The notes beneath the pieces were generated by a model. It saw only the letters and a program-made list of their open reading frames with translations, had not been told where the DNA came from and made no database searches. Of a DNA stretch of 64,000 bases, positions 1 through 11,293 are shown piece after piece; the stretch's first letter is position 1, and every line of letters begins with the position of its first letter. The stretch comes from Diphasiastrum complanatum (taxonomy: Eukaryota; Streptophyta; Lycopodiopsida; Lycopodiales; Lycopodiaceae): positions 65,182,293 through 65,246,292 of the forward strand of contig CM055094.1 in assembly GCA_029204225.1 (NCBI GenBank), written 5' to 3'. The position numbers were made by a program, and so were the translations under genes.

Positions 1-208
1 ATAGATCAAATGTATGAACTAGTAATCTATTTTTTGCAATTTTTATACACTATTTTGAAGAAAAATTGCGGAAATGAATTTTTGCAATTGTTTGGCAATT
101 TTTGCCAAAATAATTGCGAATAAAGATCAGCAAAATTTGCTGGTTAAAATTGCAAAAAATATCACCAATACCATTGCGAAAATGACACAATTGTAACAAA
201 GCAAAACA

Positions 209-469
209 AGTAAACTTTTGAATCCTGGCTATGGTGCTTACTTTTGTGTCCAATGCTCAACTTTTTGCTCAAGCCCTGGCTATGGTGAGAAGGTAAAGAG
301 CTTTGGCTGTGACAAAAGAACACAAACAACAATAAATACAAATGTATGAAAGAAAAACTAGTAAACTTTTGAATGCTGGCTATGGTGCTCACCTTTTTGT
401 CCAATGCTCAACTTTTTCTCCAAGCCTTGGCTATGGTGAAAAGGTAGAGAGCTTTGGCTATGACAAAAA
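209..469. repeat. Direct repeat of about 110 bp, two copies
   Basis: Copies at about 209-319 and 360-469, offset 151 bases, share the blocks TAAACTTTTGAAT, CTGGCTATGGTGCT and GAGCTTTGGCT with scattered differences. A 40-base spacer separates them. The surrounding 1-585 is AT-rich and I see no gene in it. The origin of the repeat is unknown. Confidence 0.8.
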
Positions 470-585
470 GGCATAAGAAGGATCAAGCATCATTAGAAGA
501 GCCATAGAGAGCACCACCACCGCTAGGCGCAAAAATATTCTCCTCCTCGCGCTCAAAAATCGAAAATCAAAATGGGAAGAAACCG

Positions 586-702
586 CGATGCACCACGTAA
601 TTCATCTTCTAGTAATCGACTCTGTGGTCGACGCTAGTAGTGTCGACCATAGCGTTGATTACCAGAACTTAATAAACGCTATGGTTGACACTTACGTGGT
701 GA
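586..702. repeat. Nested imperfect inverted repeat
   Basis: The inner arms 611-632 and 642-663 match at about 18 of 22 positions and meet around GTCGAC. The outer arms carry CACCACGTAA at the left end and TTACGTGGTG at the right end. A third related segment with CGCTATGGTTGAC lies inside the right half. It resembles a fold-back element, but no target-site duplication was established. Confidence 0.6.
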
Positions 703-722
703 GAGCCTCTGTGATGGTATGG

Positions 723-792
723 GTGAATGTGCACTAGTGGGGGGCCTCTGAGGACTAGTGAATGTGCACTAGTGGGGGCCCTCTGAGGACTA
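723..792. repeat. 35-bp tandem duplication
   Basis: Two adjacent 35-base units, 723-757 and 758-792, both begin GTGAATGTGCACTAGTGG and end CTCTGAGGACTA, with one mismatch. The high identity suggests a recent duplication. From 793 to 1174 I see nothing recognisable. Confidence 0.9.
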
Positions 793-1174
793 CCCTACTG
801 TGAGGCCGCCGAAGAGTTTAACATGGACCTATACTGCTGGAGAACAACATCCATTTATTCTCTCTGCCTAGCAGATGCACTACTCAACCAATTCATACAC
901 TCTTCATGAGACGGAAAAAGATCGGACCCAAGAGATGGAGGGTCAGACATCCGCATATTAAAAATGAACTACGATTAAGATAACAATGATAAACATAAAA
1001 CATAAAATTAACTATAACCACAAACCTAAACATAAACTTATCCTCTTTTTATTCAATTTCTCTCTAATAATCCTTACCTCTGATCCACTGTTTTTTAATT
1101 TTTAATTTAAATCTTTTATCCTAAATCTCTTTATATCATGTCCTCATGTATATGCTTTCTATAAATCCTTTAAT

Positions 1175-1430
1175 CTAAACTCTAAAAACTAAAGCCCTTT
1201 TTAACTGTCTTACTTTTTTCATGATTTTAAAACGTTTATCTTTATCAGGCTGTAGCATATGCTCATATGCTCTACAGAACACCAACTGCTCCAACTGACT
1301 CAATGACAACCTGTTTCTTCTCCTCGTGTGAATGAGGGCCCATGTGCTCCAATTACGCTCACACACGGAGGCAGCGCAATCCGATGGTATGTGCAATGAA
1401 ATGATTCAGCACACTACAAAGGGCAATCAA
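1175..1430 (-). pseudogene. hAT-family transposase, C-terminal fragment
   Basis: The minus-strand frame ending at 1175 reads through a block with CERNWSTWALIHTRRRNRLS followed by a Gln-Leu-Glu-rich stretch. This matches the conserved segment at the end of plant hAT transposases, within and after the C-terminal dimerisation region (usually S-A-S-x-C-E-R-N-W-S and then H-x-K-R-R-N-R-L). Only about 75 residues can be read. Upstream on the minus strand the frame is interrupted near 1430, so the catalytic part is absent. It is a relic of a class II element; no terminal inverted repeats were found. 1431-1630 shows nothing clear. Confidence 0.72.
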
Positions 1431-1630
1431 GTTGTTAAGACAAGACGATGCCTTAGTGCCACCTATCCAAATTGAAATGAAAGAACACCTACATCGACTA
1501 TCTTCTCTCCTTCTCAAGGATCGGCTAGATCTAGAGGTTGGACTTTCACAGGACCCTCATACGAACAAAAATTTTTAGGCGCATCATTCGAGTCGAGTTT
1601 TGTTGGGCTTGGGGCATAGCAACGATCACA

Positions 1631-2827
1631 TCATCTAAGGTATAGTCTCGAAAGTATGCTGGTATGTCGTTCCTGATTTTGGGATGGAAAAGTGGATGTT
1701 GTCGAGACTCTTTTCGAGACCTTAGATGTAGCGTCTATCGATTGAATTTTGGTATTCATGAGTTGTGGACGATCACAACCCATCTTAGCTTTTCCCTTCA
1801 GATTAGCAGGTATTTTGGAAATTGGTTTCTTTACTGACACCATATTGACAGAGCACGAGCAGATAGGAGGGCTTGAGGGAGAAACTGTCTTCTCAAGGGG
1901 GTCTCACAACGTGGTGTCCACACTGGTTATGGCTTCCTCTACTGGATTGTCCCATTGGCTTATCTTGACCCGATATTGATACACAATTGTGGGACGAGGC
2001 TCTTTAGAGACCTTAGCCAGGGATGGGATTTTAGAGACGTCTTCTCGTCTTTCTCCATAACATTGGGGATCGAAGTAAAATAACGCTTGTTTGTTAGAAT
2101 ATCCCACATCATCTTCCAAGGTGATTACTGAGCACCAAGGAAGAAGTTTTTCTTCACAAGGTTCTGGGGGTGGTTCTAATGGAAGCCATGATAGTTCGAT
2201 TATGTTCACCTCGATTTCGATCTCATCATCAAGGGTGACATGCTTTTGGTTTGCAGGTTTTGACTCTTGATTGGCTTCTTGGAGTAGGGAGATGGATCCT
2301 TTTACGGAGCTCATACAATCGACTATAGCTAGAGCATCAATCCAATTGATGATATCAGTATCAGACTCTTGATGAATTTCCAATGGCTTGTAGCGCTTCT
2401 TTAGATTTCGGTCGATCATGTGATTGGTAGTAGACGAAGTTGTTTCTTCTAATGGGCTCACATGCTTAATGGTCCAGGTATTTGGATCGACTCTCATGAC
2501 TCGACCCCGATTCTTCAATGTGATACGATCTGTATCCCAGTCATGGCATACTTTGGCTAACATAAGTCGGTAAGATGAGGTTGTTTTCGGAAGATCTAAG
2601 ATTATGAAGTTAATGACAAAGCAAAGATCAGCGACCTTCACAGGTACATTTTTGACAATTTTCATGGGTTTGACACAGCTCTGATCAGCAAGTTTTATAG
2701 AAAAACCTGTAGGCTTTAAGGCACTTTGCCCCCACTCTCGATATATGTGTGATGACATGATGTTTACACCTGAACCACTGTCAATAACAACAACTACTGA
2801 AGATGAAGAGTGTGATATGCTCTGCAT
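1631..2827 (-). pseudogene. Ty3/gypsy pol fragment with retropepsin-like protease
   Basis: The minus-strand frame starts near 2827. After a Ser-rich entry it shows VVVVIDSGSGVNIMSS, the aspartic protease motif (D-S-G) of retroelement polyproteins, followed by a beta-rich segment expected of the retropepsin fold. The rest is an acidic linker with no assignable domain. An in-frame TGA at 1904-1906 breaks the frame, which then continues in the same phase to 1631. No reverse transcriptase is present. It could be the downstream continuation of the gypsy gag at 7350-7904, split by the copia element between them, but that link is inferred only from strand and order. Confidence 0.65.
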
Positions 2828-3637
2828 GCCACTGATGAGAGAATCAATCGCGAAGCTTTCTCAAAGCAACCGCGATCCGCTTGCGATTTGGATGGAGTTC
2901 AGATGCGATTGCTGGACACTGCCCGCTAAATCACTCCTACAATCCTCTAGAATGTGTCAGGCACTGCTGATCTATGTTTATAAATTAATGCAGCATTCAA
3001 CATAGTCTCAACCAAGGTGCAAAATTAAAATGAAGAGGGAATTTAGACACACGAATAACAGTAGAAGCATTTGCATTCAAGATTAGACACAACAAGAAAA
3101 ATCATCTATATTGATTTTTCTTCACTGATTTCTTCAAGCACTGCATGCATATCCATGCAGTGCGTTGGCGTGAGAGAGATAGACTTCTCTCATGGATGTA
3201 CGTCTCGCTTTACTAGCGGACTTTTGGATCTCTATGGATCCTAATCACAAAATTGTCTTCACACGCAGGCGTACATGTATTCAGTGATTTTGTCTTGATT
3301 GATTACTAGCATCAGACTGCCACACTACTTTGTATGTGTATTCTCTGCTGATCTATATGTCAAGTATCATCCAGTAAGTATAGTCGCTCTATGTAAATTT
3401 AAGATTAGAGTGATTAAGCATCTAGAACTAATCAGGGAATTACAAGAGTGGCAGATTAGCCACGACCTAAAGTGTATCTACTGACGTCATGCCATCAGAT
3501 CAGATATCTGTACTTCTGGGTACTTGCGTGATCTTTGCTGGTACTCTTTGGAGCGTAACGGATTTTGTGACATTTTTTGTGTCGCATCGTTGGTTCAGTT
3601 TCCATCGTTGGTTTTGTTTTGCTCGTCTGCCTTTCTC
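2828..3637. other. Non-coding stretch with a series of stem-loops
   Basis: No coding similarity is seen. It may hold the 3' flank or LTR of the minus-strand copia element that follows, but no matching second LTR was found. The notable content is the run of hairpins at 3096-3241. Confidence 0.4.
3096..3241. repeat. Run of five consecutive stem-loops
   Basis: Perfect arms: 3096-3104/3112-3120 (GAAAAATCA), 3138-3147/3154-3163 (GCACTGCATG), 3171-3177/3186-3192 (TGAGAGA) and 3226-3230/3237-3241 (GGATC). A fourth stem in the series, 3202-3209/3215-3221, has one bulge. Loops are 5-8 bases. The hairpins follow one another without overlap. Confidence 0.75.
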
Positions 3638-5265
3638 TCATATTGGACTGCAAAAGATTTTTGTGCCAGACCGCAAAAGATTCTCATTCGTGAATCTTTC
3701 GTGTTCACGAACTATTTCATTTTCTTTGACTTTCGTCTTCGTGAAACTTTTTGTGTTTCGTGTCTCCTGACTTTCGTGTTTGTGAACATCTTCGTCAGGC
3801 CGAGGGCTGAAAGCTAGCAAGGCTTTGTAGCTAGAAACATTTTGTTTCTTCAGCTCCCTCTCAAAGCATGATAGCTTTACAATTCCGAGACTGCTTCTTT
3901 GTCTCTCAAAGAGTCCTTTGTCCAGGGCTTTGGTGAAAATGTCAGCAACCATTCTTTCATTCCAATGAAGGTGGTCTGTAGTCTCTTCTTTTCAATTAGA
4001 TCCCTGATCAAGTGGTACTTGATCGCAATGTGCTTCGTTCTGGAATAGAACATGGGATCTTTTGTCAGGTGTATTGCAGAAGTGTTGTCCATCTGCAAGA
4101 CCAGGGGCTCATTCCTTGTTTCTCCCAATTCGTCCATGAGCTGGCTTAGCCAGATTATCTCGTTGGTCATCTTTGCTGTTGCAATGTACTCTGCCTCACA
4201 GGATGACTGGGCTACAAAGGTCTACTTCTTGCTGACCTAGAGAACTGCTGCTCTTGATGCGATGGTGCATCCTCCTGAGACGCTTTTACAATCATCCTTG
4301 AGAGATGCCCAACTGGCATCGCTATAGGAAATCATCCTGAAATCTACATCACGACAATAGCACAAGTCATAATCCCTCATTAATTGAAGATATTGCAAAA
4401 CTCGTTTTGCAATATTCCAATGTGTTGAGCCTGGATTTGTGCAAAATTTGCTCATCCTGAATACTACATAAGCGATATCAGGAGTTGTGTTGTCTGCAAG
4501 GTACATCAGTGATCTTATCAGCTTCCTGTAAGGTGTGAGCTGCATTTGTTCTCCTTCTTCCTCAGTCTTTGGACAATCATCATTCGTCAGCACCATCCCT
4601 ACGAGCATTGGAATGTTTGCTCCTTTGCAGTTTAGCATCCCAAAGTCCTCTAGGATCTTTTGGGTGTATCTGGACTGGTGAAGGTATAACTTACTTCCCT
4701 CGTAGTCCCTTTCAATTTGTAAGTCTAGGTAACACCTGGCTTCTCCCAGATCCACTATCTCGAAATGTTTCGAGATGTCTGCCTTTACTTCAGCAATTAT
4801 GATTTCAGGGCTTGATCTTTCTTCTTGTACCATTGTCAGACTGAGTGTTTCAGACCGTGGATGCTTCTATGCATTCTGCATGCATAGTCAGGAAGTGAAT
4901 TTGAGACATATCTTGGGGGTTGATCCATATAGGCCTCTCGTCTAGTTCTTCTCATCCACAATGTAGATTTTGAGTCATAAGCTGCTGCACATGCAAATAA
5001 CAGACGTAGGGACGAATGTTTGACGACAAAGAGAAGGTTTCAGAGTAGTCAATACCGTATCTCTAAGAAAAAACTTTCGCTACTAGTCTTGCCTTGTACT
5101 TCGTGACATTTCCATCTAGTCCGTATCTGAGCTTGAGGCTTGGATCCATATGTCCTTTTCTGGACTTTCAATCGCTTCCTCGAATGTCTGTGGTTCGTCA
5201 ATAAATCCGCAAAACTCTTCTAATGTGGAAGCTGAGCTGCCTAGCACATATCTTGTTGGCGCTCT
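3638..5265 (-). pseudogene. Ty1/copia pol remnant: reverse transcriptase end and RNase H
   Basis: Reading down the minus strand, 5265-4834 holds a badly broken reverse transcriptase start. From 4833 a good frame covers the C-terminal reverse transcriptase (FEIVDLGEARCYLDLQIERD) and RNase H (SDASWASLKDDCKSVSGG). The same phase continues through stops near 4237 and 4209 into the final block with RTKHIAIKYHLIRDL (3877-4170). A frameshift near 3955 leads to the family terminus VADIFTKALDKGLF (frame to 3638). The two stops fall where the family normally has Trp and Gln. It follows the gag-protease frame at 5266-6945 in the same orientation and is the second half of that element. It is inactive. 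Confidence 0.88.
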
Positions 5266-6945
5266 TCATAGTCTTGTCGACCTTCTAGGAGATCCTCCTG
5301 GAATAGCTATGCCATTGCCTCTGTCTGCTCTGCTCGGTCCGGAACCATCTTGGTTTACAAGAACTGCGGCAGCAGGTTGCCTCTCGAATCTTTCTTCGTC
5401 AAATTCATCGTTCGAATGGGAGACTACTCGAAAATCTTCATTTTTGTGTTTGTCTTTTGCTCCCTCTGTCTTTGGCGGCAGGTCATAGTACTGTCTCTCC
5501 AGAACTTCGTAGCTGATAGGATCGTCATTGGCCGTTGTCCTGCTCTCATCAAATCTAGCTTCACAAAGCTTGCCACACTTGGATATGGTTTTGGGAAGTC
5601 TACTTGCTAGCTCCTTTGTCACCATGGTCTCCATAGCTTTGTAGTTAGGATGGCCTAACCTTTTGTGCCATAATTCCACTTGAGTGAGCTCCTCCCTTAC
5701 CATGTTCACACTTCCAACCATCACATTAGCATCCAATTTGAATAACCTCCCTTGCTTGAAACCACTAGCAATACATTTTTCATCTTTCAAGATAGAACAT
5801 GCTCCATGCTTGAAATGTACTAATCCACTATCCATAAGTTGTCCTACACACAACAAGTCCTTTGTAATTGAAGGTACATAAAGAACATGGTCTAGATCTA
5901 CTTTTTTAGATGATCCTAGACATAAAGGAATGGATACAACACCTAAAATCTCACATTCTTGATCACTTGCAGTGAAGATAAAACTCTTAGAATTATTGTA
6001 AGAAAGTAGATTAGAAAAGTAGTCTTTTTGGTGAGTCATGTGAGAGCTTGCCCCACTATTAATCCACCAAGTGTCTTGATTAGATGTTTGTGGTGAGGAT
6101 ACCATCAAAGATAGATTGCCTTCTTCCTCCTCCTCAAGCACAAGATTGCCTTGATTGTCCTTCTCTTGGGCATTCTTCTTCTTGTAGTACTCGGATGCAA
6201 AATGTCCCTTTTTTCCACAAAAGAAACACTTTAGCTTCTTCTTGTCCTTCTTGCTCTTGCCTTTGCTCTCCATCTCCATGTCTTGAGTCTTCTTGGATGG
6301 AAACTTTTTCTTCTTGCCTTTCAAGGAAAAGTTAGCTTTTTCATCACCATCATTCAAAGATAAGGAACTCATCCTACTTTTGATATGAAGCATTCTACTC
6401 TCCTCACTTACAAGTTGGAGTTTTTCAATACTAGGAAGTGAATCTTGAATAGCAAAGGTATGAACCAGATTGGAATAATCATCTCCTAAACCATTCAAAA
6501 TGATTTGAACTAATTCATCATCTTTGATTTTATCATTTATAGAAGACAACTCCTTATTCAAAGATTTGATCCTAAAGACATAAATTTGGGCACTTTCACT
6601 ACTTCCTTTCATGCTTTGAAGGATTTGATTCCTAAGCATGAGTATCCTTGAAGTATTCCTGGATCCATAAATTGCTTTTAATGAATCCCATGCCTCTTTG
6701 GATGTAATACAAACTGAGATTTCCTTCAAAAGTTCATTACTTACATTCATTTTTATGCAATGTAATGCAACTCTACATCTCTTTTTGTACTTTACCAACT
6801 CAACTCCTCCTTGAGGTTCTACTTCCACCTCAAGTACAATGTCATAAAGATCATAAAGTACAAGCAAAGACTCCATTCGAACTATCCAAGTAGCATAATT
6901 AGTGGATGTAAGCCTTTCACTAGCTTCAAGCAAAAAACCACCCAT
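5266..6945 (-). pseudogene. Ty1/copia gag-protease frame with integrase deleted in frame
   Basis: The open frame has 559 codons. Residues 1-200 are a copia Gag, and 225-240 are Lys-rich. Residues 240-253 form the zinc knuckle CFFCGKKGHFASEY, in which the last ligand, normally Cys, is Tyr. Residues 293-304 are the protease motif WWINSGASSHMT, where the catalytic Asp is Asn. Residues 421-445 are the Gag-pre-integrase segment (ELWHKRLGHPN). At about residue 461, just inside the integrase zinc finger, the frame jumps to the acidic linker that normally precedes reverse transcriptase, ending PRRSTRL. The whole integrase core is missing, yet the frame stays open. Protease and nucleic-acid binding should both be impaired, so this is a non-autonomous relic. 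Confidence 0.9.
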
Positions 6946-7349
6946 TGATGCTATTTTTGAATGTGAAAAGCACTAGAAACTCTTATGGTTTCTCTAAGAG
7001 ATCTGAACCTAAAGTTTTCTAGCAATTAGAAAGCTTATAGACACAATCCTATCACTCATGGACCAATCTAGAATGATGAAAATTTAGATTCTAGTCTCAA
7101 ACTTGCAAAATCACTCCTTAATCTATGATTTTTAGCCATATCTCTCTTCAACTTCAACATACACTCAAAAAATCAGAGAAAATAATTTAATGCTCCTAAT
7201 TCAAGCTTCAGTTTTAATTTTTTGGCTGATCTAATCCAAGAACTAATCAAAGGATTAGAATCTCTATAAAAAATGCTTGATTTTGCACTAAAAATCTCTC
7301 AAATTGGGTGTGTGAGTCAAATTGTACAAATTTTTAAATCAGTCTTAAG
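6946..7349. other. Leader or flank between copia and gypsy remnants
   Basis: AT-rich DNA upstream (minus-strand sense) of the copia gag start. It should hold the untranslated leader and 5' LTR of that element, but I found neither a primer site of the TGGTATCAGAGC type nor LTR ends. The junction with the gypsy gag lies near 7350. Confidence 0.35.
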
Positions 7350-7904
7350 ATGTTTAAGTTGTTTAATGTAATCGCGTACCCTCTCATCCTTTCTCATTTT
7401 GATCTTACTAAGCAATAAAAATGGGCTTTCAAGGAATCTAGATGATTTGAACCTCTTGACGAAGGAGTCCTTGAGTGATTCCCAATCGTTGAAATATCAC
7501 TCACGAGCGACATCAGTGAGGGTCATACTAAAGAGTCGGAGTTTTTCTTCTGGAGTTGTCCCTCCATAGACTTCACATGCTTCCTCATAAATTTGAAGGT
7601 AGCATGCTGGGTCGGTAGGACCATCATATCGTGGCAGATCGAGTCTAGGAGCTCGCCGATTATGTGGAATGGCTCCTGGTAATGGTACAGCAAAGGCTAA
7701 CGGGTTCGAGATCCTTTGGGATCTTGGTGCCTCAGGTGGTATTGGATTCTCTTGAGGTTGGTTTGAATTATTGGCAGCCATGTCGAACTGCTCTTGGAGA
7801 TTATGGGGTTGGGGATGGGTAGTCGATGGTTCACGGTCTCCAAGTGAACTTCCTTTCTCTCTTGAGATTCTAGATTTAGTCCTTCGACCTGATCTTAGTT
7901 GCAT
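7350..7904 (-). pseudogene. Ty3/gypsy gag, N-terminal part
   Basis: The minus-strand frame starts at 7904 and enters the capsid region at APRLDLPRYDGPTDPACYLQ, then LRLFSMTLTDVARE, a typical gypsy retrotransposon-gag block. A TGA just before 7497 takes the place of a conserved Trp. The same frame then resumes with FNDWESLKDSFVKRFKSS and a basic Lys/Arg-rich stretch to about 7350, where it is cut off beside the copia element. Related gag pieces lie at 17335-17465 (plus) and 56620-57290 (minus). The primer site and LTR of the same element lie upstream at 9869-10315. Confidence 0.85.
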
Positions 7905-9868
7905 CCAAACAAAAGATCTTGTCTAAGTTCGCAGCTAAGAAAAGTATCCTGTTTAGGGATCCAAGAATCAAACTCTGGGAATGTGATGTACGAATGTAAG
8001 CTTTGGAATCTGGAATTGGGGAATGAGATCTGGGGGGGGGAATTGGGGATTCCAGGAATTTTTGGGATCCCAAAATTTTGGTGTTGGGATTTGGGGTATG
8101 CAGATCTAGGATTTGTAACAAGTCTCAAGACATGTGGATTTGGGGATTGTTGAAGAGTGAATGAGGGAAGCAAATCTAGGGATTTAAAATGGGAATGGGA
8201 AACGTGAATATGGGAATTTGGAGAATTGGGGATTGTAGATTTGGGATTCACAAAAAGTCTTGCAAATTTGGGATCCCAAAATGGGAAGGCAATTCTAGCA
8301 ATGTAGCTGGGTGAAAACAAAAAGTGCGATGGTTGGAGACAGGATGAGATTTTTGGATCTCCTCTTTGGTCAGTGATAAAGGGTGGATGGATGTAGGTTA
8401 TACCCTAGGGGAGAGTCCAGATATTAAATTTTGGAGTCCTCGGGTGATTTTGGGATTGTAGAAAGCTAGGAGTGAAAAAAGTCCAAATCTATGGATCCTT
8501 TGGGAGGTATGGCTTGCCCTTCCAGGGATGTCAACACATGTATTAGATCTCTTATATCTAAAAAAGGTGAGTCAAAATATTCAAAATTGAAGCTTGTAGA
8601 CCAAAAATAGTTAATTTTGGATTTTCTCTGGTTCTGGCCAATCTTGTGGGTATATTGGTTCTCCTGACTCAAATTAGCTTCTTTACAAGTAGAGGATGCC
8701 ACTTGCAAATAGGCAAACCATGACCTTTAGGGAACAATGAGATATGACACTCACAAAAAGTCTATCAGATTGGGGATCTCAAAAAGTGCAAAAATCAGGA
8801 TTTTCACACTTTTCAATGCAACATTATGGGTGCTCGGGCTCTTGGTTTGCCCGCTGGACAATGTACTAAACTCAATGAGATCTATCAATGGTGAAAGAGG
8901 CAAACCAACATATCCAAAAATGAAGAATTTAGGCCAAAACTAGTAAATATTGGATTTTTCGACTTTCTGGTTGATTCTTTGGGTGCCTTGGCTCTCCTGA
9001 CTAAAATTAAGCTCTTCTTGACTGGGTAATGCAGCCTGCAAATAGGCAAACCGATACATTGAGAGAGTAGTGAGACATGACACTTTGGGATTGTACAAAT
9101 CTTGAATCCCAGTTGATAGGTTGTTTGGGATCCCAGAAAGTTTAAAAATCAGGATTTTCACACTTTTCAATGTAAACTGATGGGTACTTGGGCTCTTGGT
9201 TCGCCCTTTGGATAGTGTACTGGGCTTAATGAGATCTATCAATGGTGAAGGAGGCGAACCAAGATGGGTTTTTACTGAGGCTGTAGAGGCAAGTTTCTCA
9301 AAAACTTTGAAGTCAGATATCTCGACAATGGTGCAAGCTCTTGGCTCGCCCTTTTGATACAGTCTTCAACAAGTAATTGCCTCTTTGAGCTAGGCGAGCC
9401 AAAATGAGTTGTTTTGGAGCTCTGGGAAACCAAAACAGGTCCAAGGTATTTTTTCTGAGTAAAATTTTCAGAACTTACTGTTTAGGCTCACCCCTCTGAT
9501 AGATGGTAGTTTAAACTCTGTTTTATCTTCATTTAAGAGGGCAAGGCAAGTTGTCAAAATTTAGGCCTCCAGACATCAGTTGGGGATTCAAGACCCTATT
9601 TGGCAATTTTGTGAAGTTGCCACAGTCAGATTTGGGGAGGCAAATTCATGATAGTTTTAAAATCTGTTTGAAGGCTGCTTTTTGCACTGTCTTGTGGGGG
9701 AATGATAGTTTCATGATAGTTCCTTCACATACATATGCTTAAAACACCCAAACCACAAGCATAACAGTCATAATTTTTTTTTGCAAAGTAACCACTAAAA
9801 ACTAGTGACCAGTCCCTACAACAAAGCAAGTAGAAAAAAATGAAAACCAACAAAAGTTAGCAAGCATT
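7905..9868 (-). repeat. Long repetitive leader of the gypsy element
   Basis: This lies between the primer binding site and the gag start. 7930-8470 is packed with short GGGATCCCAAA / GGGATTTGGGGAT variants. 8600-9262 is an imperfect tandem duplication with an offset of about 332-354 bases; shared blocks include CAAATAGGCAAACC, AATCAGGATTTTCACAC and GAGATCTATCAATGGTG. A weaker third copy follows to about 9500. Variants of CTTGGYTYGCC / GGCRARCCAAG recur throughout. No gene is seen. Confidence 0.75.
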
Positions 9869-9890
9869 TGGCTCCTCGGCAACGACGCCA
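9869..9890 (-). promoter_or_regulatory. Primer binding site, tRNA-Asp type
   Basis: On the minus strand this reads TGGCGTCGTTGCCGAGGA, two changes from the plant gypsy TGGCGCCGTTGCCGGGGA site that pairs with tRNA-Asp. It starts two bases inside the LTR edge at 9892 and lies upstream of the minus-strand gag, as expected for reverse-transcription priming. Confidence 0.8.
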
Positions 9891-9891
9891 A

Positions 9892-10315
9892 TGTTGTCAA
9901 GAAGTAGAAGGGTTCCACCTTCCAAAATTAGCACAAGTGGACCCAAAATGGTAGCACTTAGCTCTCTTGCATTAAGGATGGAAATTACATAGAAAGGTCT
10001 TCTTTTTATTGAAGCTTGTGGAGTGTATGGGACTAGGAATTTCCAATCTCAATATAGAATGCAAGTTCTTTTTTAGAATCTTGACATTGACTTTTGCATA
10101 CTTTTTTAAGTCTAAGTTTAAACCTTGAGACTTGCAAAAAGTGGTTTCTTGTCCCCTAATGACTAATGGCACTACAAGTTGGACTTATGCACGCATGGTG
10201 CCATACTTGGGGCCTAATGCAACTTATCTACTGACAGCTCTTCAAGATGGGCTTATACGCACAGGATGCCATGCTTGGGCCATTAATTATGCAAAATTGA
10301 TATTTACATTAGCTT
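9892..10315 (-). mobile_element. Gypsy LTR next to the primer site (outer end approximate)
   Basis: The inner edge is TGTTGTCAAG on the plus strand, i.e. the LTR ends in ...CAACA on the minus strand. The outer edge is set only by the start of copia gag coding near 10315. Part of it (10248-10275) resembles 58595-58625 beside the second gypsy element, sharing GCTTATACGC and CAGGATGCCATGC. No second LTR of this element was found. Confidence 0.55.
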
Positions 10316-10700
10316 CATCCCTGTAAGGTACTACTTTCCTGAGTTCTCCCGAGCTCCATGAAAATGCCCCTTGAGCCTTGTATTCCGGCCCCCACAGACT
10401 TCTTAGAAGATTTATTCTTCTGAGTAAATAGAGCATTCTCTAAATCACCATTGTCGTCATAGGGTTCACGAGCTTCTACTTCCTCAACTGTGTCTATTGC
10501 CTTTTCAAGTTTTATTGTTGCATCTTTCGCCAATAAGGTTCGAGTTGTGTGGAATGACCTTGGTAGGGCTCGAAGAAAATAACTAAGCTGTTTTTCCTTA
10601 GAAATTGTATTTTCTACACCAGAATTCTGCAAGGAAATAAATAGATCTTTAATCTTTTGTACAAATGTGTTCAGGTCTTTGATGTCCCACTGTAGGTAAG
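10316..10700 (-). pseudogene. Ty1/copia gag fragment
   Basis: Minus-strand coding reads the copia Gag block with LSYFLRALPRSFHTTRTLLA, followed by an acidic Glu/Asp stretch (IDTVEEVEAREPYDD). A frame-shifted trace of a zinc knuckle (KGHFHGA) remains near 10330-10390. It ends against the gypsy LTR. It belongs to a different copia lineage from the gag at 11790-12150. No catalytic domain is left. Confidence 0.75.
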
Positions 10701-10916
10701 TTAATTGGTCTAAGTTTCAATTGAAAGAAAATACCCACAAACAAAGCAACAATGTTTTAACAAAACAAAAACAAAAATATCTCAACAAAACAAAGAAACA
10801 AGATTCACAGTAAACAATGTGGCCTTGTCTCCAAAAGCTTTGTTTCAAAAGCTTTACCCCAAGAAACTTTACTCCAAACTGAGGATATTGTGATAAAAGT
10901 GAGGAAAAAGAGTGTC

Positions 10917-11045
<129 letters not shown>

Positions 11046-11293
11046 TACTCAAACTGCTTTAACTCTAATGAAAGGGAAACAAAAGAGTGTCAATGAGAGA
11101 GATAAAAGGATAGAGTGTCATCAAGGTTTTCAAAAAACTTACTTTACTCCAAGCCCTACTCCAAGCTTTACACCCTTTTAAATAACTTTATTCCCTTTGA
11201 GAAGCTTTCTTATGTTCTCTTCGAAAAGGTTTACAAGCTTTTAAATAGCTTTACCTCAAGCTTTTGAAAAGCTTTAACTCTGATGAAAAAAAA

